DNA of 19,013 nt from DATMXT01 sp035560415 (GTDB lineage: Bacteria > Bacillota > Clostridia > Oscillospirales > Feifaniaceae), in assembly GCA_035560415.1 (NCBI GenBank), contig DATMZG010000007.1:1-19013 (forward strand). The letters are read 5' to 3'. The position numbers were made by a program, and so were the translations under genes. Of this stretch, positions 14,193 through 19,013 are shown in pieces. Position 1 is the stretch's first letter. Every line of letters starts with the position of its first letter. Under the pieces are notes generated by a model. It had not been told where the DNA came from, did no database searches, and saw nothing but the letters and a program-made list of their open reading frames with translations.

Positions 14193-14738
14193 TTAGTAGT
14201 TGATGGCCCTGCGCTGGAAAAAGGCCTGGGGATGGTCGCAGACGGGGCAGAGCTCGGGCGCGTTTTTCCCGATGTGGAGATGCCCGCAGTTGGTGCAAAT
14301 CCAGATGGTCTCGGGGCAGTCGGCCTCAAAGACGGCGCCGCTCTCAATGTTCCCGAGCAGCTTGATATAGCGCTCCTCGTGCTCTTTTTCGATTTTCGCG
14401 ACCTCCTCAAAGAGGCGGGCGATCTCGGTAAAGCCCTCCTCCTTCGCGTCTTTCGCGAAGTGGGCGTACATGTCGGTCCACTCGTAGCGCTCGCCGGCGG
14501 CGGCATCCTTCAGGTTTTCGACGGTGCCCGGCACGCTGCCGCCGTGGAGCAGCTTGAACCAGATCTTGGCGTGCTCCTTCTCGTTTCCGGCAGTCTCTTC
14601 AAAAAATGCCGATATCTGATTATAGCCTTCCTTTTTTGCGGCCGCCGCGTAGTAGGTATACTTGTTGCGGGCCTGGGATTCGCCGGCAAACGCCGCCATC
14701 AGGTTGGCCTCGGTTTTCGTGCCTTTCAAATTGCTCAT
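14193..14738 (-). CDS. rbr: Rubrerythrin
   Basis: A 181-residue non-haem diiron peroxidase that detoxifies hydrogen peroxide in anaerobes, taking electrons via its rubredoxin domain. The four-helix diiron domain (about 1-135) shows Glu20, the first ExxH (Glu53-His56) and the second ExxH (Glu117-His120), plus acidic ligands between. The rubredoxin-like iron site is Cys148/Cys151 and Cys164/Cys167 at the C-terminus. Length and order are classical. I chose ATG 14738 (MSNLKGTKTEANL), with AAAGGAG about eight bases upstream; upstream extension is implausible as it crosses the promoter. It diverges from the ATP-grasp gene with abutting promoters and ends at a shared terminator. Confidence 0.95.
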   Translation of the reverse strand: MSNLKGTKTEANLMAAFAGESQARNKYTYYAAAAKKEGYNQISAFFEETAGNEKEHAKIWFKLLHGGSVPGTVENLKDAAAGERYEWTDMYAHFAKDAKEEGFTEIARLFEEVAKIEKEHEERYIKLLGNIESGAVFEADCPETIWICTNCGHLHIGKNAPELCPVCDHPQAFFQRRAINY

Positions 14739-14782
14739 ATAAATGCTCCTTTCAAAAAAATAATGCAACTGCCTGTCCAATA

Positions 14783-14791
14783 TGATATACT
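14783..14791 (+). promoter_or_regulatory. Candidate extended -10 promoter of the ATP-grasp gene
   Basis: TGA followed by TATACT (14786-14791), about 30 bases before ATG 14822. The -35 region is poor. Its -10 box ends two bases from the opposing -10 box of the rubrerythrin promoter. Confidence 0.45.
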
Positions 14792-14793
14792 CA

Positions 14794-14822
14794 ATTATAT
14801 CTGAAATACCGGAGGATGGCAA
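14794..14822 (-). promoter_or_regulatory. Promoter of rubrerythrin
   Basis: Minus strand: TTGCCA (14822-14817), a 17-base spacer, and a perfect TATAAT (14799-14794). Its -35 box overlaps the start region of the ATP-grasp gene on the other strand. The leader is about 50 bases. Confidence 0.72.
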
Positions 14823-15835
14823 TGGGAAGATTGAAATATGTGGTCTCGAGGCTCCGGGAGCTGCACTACGACAAGATGCTGGAGGCGGCAAAAACCGTGC
14901 ACCTGGAGACCGGCAGGAGCACGACCGGCGCCCTTGCCGACATCGTCCGGTGCGGCTTCAAATACAACGCCGGCTACACCGACTACATGCTGTTCGAGTT
15001 TTACAAGCTGACGGACAGCCAGCGGGCGACCTACATCACCCGCGGCATCAACAACGCCTATGTGGCCCGCCTCAACGATAAGGCCTACTGGCATCTGTTC
15101 GAAAATAAAATCGAGTTCAACCGGCTCTTTGCGGATTATTTAAATAGGGACTGGTGCTACCTCGCCGAAATGGGACAAAACGACTTCGCCGTATGGACGG
15201 CGGGGCGGGACAAGCTCATCGCAAAGCCGGTCGACGAGACCTGCGGGCGCGGCATCCTGCTGCTCTCGGAGGCGGACTTGGCGTCGCCCATCTCCCTTTA
15301 CCACAGGCTCATCGAGGGCAATCAGCTTTTAGTGGAGCAGTATGTCGTCCAGCACAGCGAGATGTCGAGGCTCTACGCGGGCTCGGTCAACACGGTCCGG
15401 CTGGTCACGATGCGCACCGACGAGGGAGTTGAAATCGTCTTCTCCTGCATTCGGGTCGGCAACGGCAAATATGTGGACAACCTCAACAGCGGCGGCATGT
15501 CGGCCATGGTCGACATTGAGACGGGTAAAATCAGCCATCCGGCCGCCGACAAGGACGGCATCATTTACGAGCGGCATCCGGCCACCGGCACGGACTTTGC
15601 GGGGTTTGAAATTCCGCACTACGCCGCGGCCCTTGAAATGGTGAAACAGGCGGCCTATGTCGTGCCGCAAGTTCGGCTCATCGGGTGGGACGTCGCCATT
15701 GACCAAAACGGGCCGCTGCTCATTGAGGCCAACCACTTCCCCGGGCACGACATCTACCAGCTAAAGCCAAACGTGCCGCAGGGCATCGGCTTCAAGCCGG
15801 TCTTTGACGCGGCGCTGGCAAAGTGCAAAATCTAA
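14822..15835 (+). CDS. Sugar-transfer-associated ATP-grasp protein
   Basis: A 337-residue protein resembling the ATP-grasp family often found with polysaccharide-biosynthesis genes. Features: a helical N-terminal region, the ATP-binding LIAKPVDETCGRGI with its lysine, and LLVEQYVVQ as the adenine-contacting strand. NTVRLVTMRT and a late GWDVAIDQNGPLLIEANHFPG carry the acidic/Asn metal ligands (Asp...Glu-x-Asn). ATP-grasp enzymes join a carboxylate, activated as acyl phosphate, to an amine or thiol; the substrate here is unknown. I chose ATG 14822, six bases after GGAGG (14811-14815); ATG 14816 directly abuts that site. No glycosyltransferase genes are adjacent, so the usual cell-surface context is missing. 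Its own terminator follows. Confidence 0.82.
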   Translation: MGRLKYVVSRLRELHYDKMLEAAKTVHLETGRSTTGALADIVRCGFKYNAGYTDYMLFEFYKLTDSQRATYITRGINNAYVARLNDKAYWHLFENKIEFNRLFADYLNRDWCYLAEMGQNDFAVWTAGRDKLIAKPVDETCGRGILLLSEADLASPISLYHRLIEGNQLLVEQYVVQHSEMSRLYAGSVNTVRLVTMRTDEGVEIVFSCIRVGNGKYVDNLNSGGMSAMVDIETGKISHPAADKDGIIYERHPATGTDFAGFEIPHYAAALEMVKQAAYVVPQVRLIGWDVAIDQNGPLLIEANHFPGHDIYQLKPNVPQGIGFKPVFDAALAKCKI

Positions 15836-15846
15836 GAATATAATAG

Positions 15847-15872
15847 AAGCGGACGGCAGATGCCGTCCGCTT
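15847..15872. terminator. Intrinsic terminator, probably bidirectional
   Basis: AAGCGGACGGC (15847-15857) pairs perfectly with GCCGTCCGCTT (15862-15872) around AGAT. It follows the ATP-grasp stop by 11 bases. The lipoprotein gene ends convergently 20 bases away, and the minus reading also ends in CTTCTATTATATT. Confidence 0.83.
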
Positions 15873-15891
15873 TATCGCTTAAATCGTTATT

Positions 15892-16347
15892 TTATACGCC
15901 CGTAATGGCGACGTCGAAGTCCTCGGCCGTGCAGCCGTTTTCAAAGTAGAGGGAGAAGGACTTTTGGTCCTCGCTCCACTCGGCGAGGTAGAGCTTGCCG
16001 TCCTTGCCGTACAGGGTCACGTCAAACCCCTTGGAGCGGTTGACCTGCGACTCGGTGAAGGGCGTCTTGTCTACCCCCGAGATGGCCTCGTCCGCAACTT
16101 TTTTCGTGCGGTAGGTGATGGTCTGGGTGTCGTTTTTATAGGCGACCTGAACGGTGTCGCCGTCAATGAGCGCGTAGGTCTCGGCGTAGTCGGTGCCCGG
16201 GAGGTACTGCGGGGTGTTGGGGAAGTATCCGAGCGCGTCCGCCAGCTCGTCGAGGTTCTCGTACTCGACAAGCGCGTCCTTGCCGCCACTCGAGCAGCCG
16301 GCCAGCAGCGCCGTGAGGATGAGCAGGGCCAAAAGAAGCTTTTTCAT
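15892..16347 (-). CDS. Predicted lipoprotein of unknown function
   Basis: A 151-residue secreted protein. The N-terminus MKKLLLALLILTALLAGCSS is a type II signal peptide with lipobox LLAGC and lipidated Cys18, so it should be anchored to the outer face of the membrane. The mature part (GDTVQVAYKN, TITYRTKK, FDVTLYGKDGKLYLAEW) alternates strand-like segments. It loosely resembles beta-rich domains of the DUF4367 type found in clostridial lipoproteins, but I cannot confirm the family. AAGGAAGG lies about eight bases upstream of ATG 16347. It is monocistronic, preceded by an unusually structured 188-base region. Confidence 0.83.
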   Translation of the reverse strand: MKKLLLALLILTALLAGCSSGGKDALVEYENLDELADALGYFPNTPQYLPGTDYAETYALIDGDTVQVAYKNDTQTITYRTKKVADEAISGVDKTPFTESQVNRSKGFDVTLYGKDGKLYLAEWSEDQKSFSLYFENGCTAEDFDVAITGV

Positions 16348-16405
16348 GTTTGTATCCTTCCTTGCCGGTAACTTTTAAGCGCGGGTGCGTCGCCCGCGCA
16401 GGGCG

Positions 16406-16440
16406 ATTATACCACATGCGCAGTACGCGTGTGGTATAAT
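16406..16440. repeat. Near-perfect palindrome carrying opposed TGGTATAAT elements
   Basis: Left arm 16406-16420 and right arm 16426-16440 are 15 bases each and pair with one G-U wobble around CAGTA. Each arm ends in an extended -10-like TGGTATAAT: plus strand at 16432-16440, minus strand at 16414-16406. The minus-strand copy could be the proximal promoter of the lipoprotein gene. Confidence 0.7.
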
Positions 16441-16442
16441 TT

Positions 16443-16483
16443 GTCCATGTGCGTTTCGGCGTAAGCCGAAAAATCGCACGGAC
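16443..16483. other. Long imperfect hairpin in the lipoprotein upstream region
   Basis: Three paired blocks, 4, 5 and 7 bp: 16443-16446 with 16480-16483, 16449-16453 with 16475-16479, and 16454-16460 with 16465-16471. Small bulges separate them and a GTAA loop closes them. It would fold in either strand's RNA. No U-tract follows in either direction, so it is not a classical terminator. Confidence 0.55.
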
Positions 16484-16514
16484 GTATATGATGTGTAATA
16501 GCTGCGCAGCGGCT

Positions 16515-16544
16515 ATTATACCACGGCCTGGGGGCCTATTGCAA
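16515..16544 (-). promoter_or_regulatory. Distal promoter candidate for the lipoprotein gene
   Basis: Minus strand: TTGCAA (16544-16539), an 18-base spacer, and TATAAT (16520-16515) preceded by TGG. The -35 overlaps the last codons of the adaptor gene. Transcription from near 16508 would give a leader of about 160 bases containing both hairpin elements. Confidence 0.5.
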
Positions 16545-17744
16545 GTCCACCCGGACGCGGTCGGCAAGCCCGTCGACATAGGGGTCGGAGATGACGATAT
16601 CCCCCTCGGTAAGCCCCGAACGGATTTCGGCAAATCCGCCGGCTCTGGAGCCGACTTCAACTGAGGTGAGGTGGGCCCTGCCGCCCGAGACGGCGTAGAC
16701 GGCGTAGCCCTCGCCGCTCGGAATGACGGCGGAGGAGGGGACGGTCAGGACATTCTCGGCCACGAGCGGAGAGAAGGCGACGTCGGCCGGGTAGCCTACG
16801 CCCGCCCCTTCGGGGAAGGCGGTGGGGGCAATCGTGACGTCGACCCGGCGCTCCGAGAGGCCGACGGAGGAGAGCTGAATCGCCGCTTCCGGCGCAATGG
16901 CTGCCACGATGCCGTCGGAGCCTTCAAACCCGCCAAACTCAATGGAGACGGTGTCGCCGACCGCAATGCGGGCCGCGTCCTCGGCCAGGACCGAGCAGAC
17001 GAGCTTGAGCTCGTCTTTGGACCAGATTGAAAAGAGCGGCGTCTCCTTTGCGACAAACTGCCCGTTTTCAAGGGCCGAAATGCGCAAAATCCCGCCCTTG
17101 GGGGCTGTGACCGAAGCGTTCTCGGGGCCGCCGTACGTGTCGTCAATCAGCGCAATCTGCCGGTCAATGATATTTCGCATGGCGGAAAAATAGCCTTCCG
17201 GATAGGCCGGCACAGCCGCTACCTGCGCGGCCTCAAGCGCCGTGTGGGCATCTTCGGAGAGCCGGACGGCCTCGTCGTACTCGGCTTGCGTGGCGGCCCC
17301 CGCCTCAAACAGCGCCGCAAGGTCGGCCGCGGCCTTGTCGGCAAGCTCGGCCTGGCGGGTTGCCTGCTCCACCGACAGGGCGGCCCCCTCCTGCCCAAGA
17401 GCCGCCGCTTTTTCGGCGGCCGTCAGCTCAAGCCGCTGGGCTTCGAGCGCGAGAATCTGAGACTGGGCCCCGGCGTCGTCCTTTGTGATGACGCAGACGA
17501 CGTCGCCCGCCGACACCGCCTTGCCGGTGTCCGGCAGGCCCGATATGCGCCCGGAGGCGGGCGCAAAGACAAACACTTCGGCCTTGGGGCGCACTTCGGC
17601 GGTCTCCTCAAAGCGGTCATACAGATTGCCAAGCTCCACGGGGGCGGCCGATACGGCCAGTTTTCCGCCGTAGGCGTACCATCCCATGAAGGCCGCCGCA
17701 CAGAGCGCCGCGCCGAGCATGATGAGCTTTCCCTTTTTTGTCAT
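16536..17744 (-). CDS. HlyD/RND-type efflux periplasmic-adaptor-like protein
   Basis: A 402-residue membrane-fusion/adaptor protein. An N-terminal anchor (about residues 5-24) is followed by a first lipoyl-like half (VFAPASGRISGLPDTGKAV). A long Ala/Glu/Gln-rich coiled-coil hairpin spans about 95-185 and includes AGAATQAEYDEAV, a typical family sequence. The second lipoyl half (VTAPKGGILRISALENGQFV), a beta-barrel and a membrane-proximal domain with LTEGDIVISDP follow. Such adaptors bridge an inner-membrane pump, in Firmicutes commonly a MacB-type ABC transporter. No pump gene is adjacent; it is last in an Lrp-membrane protein-adaptor operon. I chose ATG 17744, four bases after the upstream stop; the frame is open to a TTG at 17777. 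Its ribosome binding site is weak, so coupling is likely. Confidence 0.85.
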   Translation of the reverse strand: MTKKGKLIMLGAALCAAAFMGWYAYGGKLAVSAAPVELGNLYDRFEETAEVRPKAEVFVFAPASGRISGLPDTGKAVSAGDVVCVITKDDAGAQSQILALEAQRLELTAAEKAAALGQEGAALSVEQATRQAELADKAAADLAALFEAGAATQAEYDEAVRLSEDAHTALEAAQVAAVPAYPEGYFSAMRNIIDRQIALIDDTYGGPENASVTAPKGGILRISALENGQFVAKETPLFSIWSKDELKLVCSVLAEDAARIAVGDTVSIEFGGFEGSDGIVAAIAPEAAIQLSSVGLSERRVDVTIAPTAFPEGAGVGYPADVAFSPLVAENVLTVPSSAVIPSGEGYAVYAVSGGRAHLTSVEVGSRAGGFAEIRSGLTEGDIVISDPYVDGLADRVRVDLQ

Positions 17745-17748
17745 ACCA

Positions 17749-18513
17749 TCAACCCACTGTCTGCATAGATTCGACAACCGGGATTTCGCCCGAAATGTCG
17801 AGCGTAAACTTAATCGTACCGGAAGGGTCTGTCATACCTTCGCTCTCCTCCTGCTCCTCCGACATGGGATAGCAGTCAACGACGAGGGTCACGACGCCGT
17901 CGCGCACGGTAGAAGTGCGCACGATGGGCAGCGTGCCGTAAGCGATGCCGTAGGAAGGTGCTGAATACCGGTTTGAAAGCATATCATATTTAAATTCACC
18001 GTAGAGTGAGACGGTGCGGTGGGTGATGTCGCCGTCGTAGCCGAGCTCCTCGCGGACAGCCTGTTCCACATAGGCGGCGTCAATGTAAACGCGGTCGTCG
18101 GCGTACGACATGCCCTCCGAATACAGGGAGCTCTTCAAGACCTCCCACACGCCAAAGGAGATGATGTTCTCCTGGTCGACGCTCCCGATGTCGGTGAAAT
18201 CCGGGAAACCCATCGTGACAAGGGATGAGACCACGCCGACATAGAGCTCGTCGCCGGCTTTGAGCGCCGCGTAGTCGATGACGTCGTCATCAATGACCGG
18301 CGGGGCGGGCGTAACGGGCGCAACCGGGACGACAGGCGGATTTTCAACCACCTCTTCCCGCTGGGAGAGGCCGGCCTTTATGAGCCAACGCACGCCAAAG
18401 AAGAGCAGGAGCGCGATGAGCACCCAGGTCGCAAAACCCGTGAGGAGCACACCGTATACGTCCTGCCGCTTCTTCTTACCTTTATTTAAATGTTTGCCTT
18501 TTCTCTGATTCAT
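17749..18513 (-). CDS. Single-pass membrane protein of unknown function
   Basis: A 254-residue protein with a very basic N-terminus (MNQRKGKHLNKGKKKRQ) and one membrane segment at about 20-45. A proline/valine-rich linker (NPPVVPVAPVTPAPPV) leads to an acidic domain of about 180 residues, presumably outside the membrane. I recognise no family. The domain repeats short strand-like stretches (HRTVSLYGEFKYD, VRDGVVTLVVDCYP) and ends with GTIKFTLDISGEIPVVESM. No good ribosome binding site precedes ATG 18513. The Lrp gene stops only 14 bases upstream, so translation is probably coupled. The adaptor gene follows four bases after its stop, suggesting the two act together at the envelope (inference). 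Confidence 0.78.
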   Translation of the reverse strand: MNQRKGKHLNKGKKKRQDVYGVLLTGFATWVLIALLLFFGVRWLIKAGLSQREEVVENPPVVPVAPVTPAPPVIDDDVIDYAALKAGDELYVGVVSSLVTMGFPDFTDIGSVDQENIISFGVWEVLKSSLYSEGMSYADDRVYIDAAYVEQAVREELGYDGDITHRTVSLYGEFKYDMLSNRYSAPSYGIAYGTLPIVRTSTVRDGVVTLVVDCYPMSEEQEESEGMTDPSGTIKFTLDISGEIPVVESMQTVG

Positions 18514-18527
18514 TGCAGTTATGAGGG

Positions 18528-18995
18528 TCAGACCAGTTCAATCGGGAAACTGAGCTTGACCGAGGACAGCACTATGTAGGTGCTGGTCTTGTCAACGCCG
18601 ACGGCGGCCTTGATGCGGAAGAGCAGCTGCTCAAGCGAATAGGTGCTGGAGGTGATGATTTTCAGGTGGTAGTCGAACTCGCCGGTGACATAGTGGCACT
18701 CGAGGACGTCGGGCTCGGTGAGGATGAGCTGATTGAAGGCCTCCATGTAGTCGGGGCTTGAGAGCGAGACAAACATGATGGCGGTGATCTCCTTGCCGAG
18801 CCGCCTGTGATTTAAGATGACAGTATATTTATCAATAATGTTGGCATTCTCAAGCTTTCGCAGACGCTCGCTCACGGCGGGCACCGACATCCCGATGCTC
18901 TCGGCGATATCCGAGGCGGTTGTGCGGGAATTGCCCTGCAAAATTTTAATAATTTTTGTGTCAACAGCGTCAAGTTTTTTATTCTTGTCTGCCAT
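18528..18995 (-). CDS. Lrp/AsnC-family transcriptional regulator
   Basis: A 155-residue regulator with an N-terminal winged helix-turn-helix (LDAVDTKIIKILQGNSR, then ASDIAESIGMSVPAVSERLR) and a C-terminal RAM/AsnC effector domain with YHLKI. The family forms octamers that sense amino acids or similar small molecules. I chose ATG 18995 because GGAGG lies eight bases upstream; ATG 19001 is only two bases from it. It is first in a three-gene unit with the membrane protein and adaptor, so it may regulate them and itself. Its promoter lies beyond the right edge of the window. Confidence 0.92.
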   Translation of the reverse strand: MADKNKKLDAVDTKIIKILQGNSRTTASDIAESIGMSVPAVSERLRKLENANIIDKYTVILNHRRLGKEITAIMFVSLSSPDYMEAFNQLILTEPDVLECHYVTGEFDYHLKIITSSTYSLEQLLFRIKAAVGVDKTSTYIVLSSVKLSFPIELV

Positions 18996-19013
18996 GGTCA
19001 TACCCTCCTGTGC

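Overview
The window looks like chromosomal DNA from an anaerobic, GC-rich Gram-positive bacterium, most plausibly a Clostridia member such as the Oscillospiraceae/Ruminococcaceae. This rests on strong GGAGG-type ribosome binding sites on most genes, a rubrerythrin, an aldo/keto reductase-like protein with two ferredoxin-type cluster motifs, paired half-size ChrA transporters and a TtcA-like PP-loop enzyme. The assignment is inference. I see no tRNA or rRNA gene, insertion sequence, integrase, phage gene or CRISPR array. Almost all sequence is coding, and no gene-free stretch exceeds 300 bases.

Layout. (1) 9-420: a small Dabb-domain gene with its own promoter and a perfect terminator. (2) 501-5320, minus strand: the most unusual part, a promoter followed by a close-packed array of five paralogous membrane-protein genes. 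They are built from two modules. The N-module has about five membrane segments and carries FYxPLxGLVRLxPxxxxR. The C-module has one membrane segment and a helical domain carrying ADFxAFEQAY and CxE(I/V)Y. Three genes have both modules, two have only the N-module, and one of those two is interrupted by an in-frame TAG. (3) 5381-7776, minus: chrA-chrA-ttcA-like operon ending in a sixth family member, a free-standing C-module protein. (4) 7869-9404, minus: an NTF2-like protein and an Fe-S aldo/keto reductase homologue that lacks two of the four usual catalytic residues. (5) 9423-10829, minus: purA with promoter and terminator. (6) 10896-14147: an M20 amidohydrolase (minus) diverging from an XRE regulator plus BCCT transporter (plus), with a consensus promoter and a candidate operator between them. 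(7) 14193-15872: rubrerythrin (minus) diverging from a sugar-transfer-type ATP-grasp gene (plus), with abutting promoters. (8) 15892-16347: a lipoprotein gene (minus) behind a structured 188-base intergenic region with three TGGTATAAT elements. (9) 16536-18995, minus: an Lrp/AsnC regulator, a single-pass membrane protein and a HlyD/RND-type adaptor, apparently one operon.

How the genes may work together. The M20 hydrolase, XRE regulator and BCCT carrier look like one small uptake-and-hydrolysis locus for an amide-linked quaternary-amine-like substrate; this is inference. The paralogue array has no function I recognise. The same C-module recurs in an otherwise unrelated operon next door, which suggests a locally expanded envelope-protein family that reshuffles its modules. 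It is the best candidate here for something undescribed.
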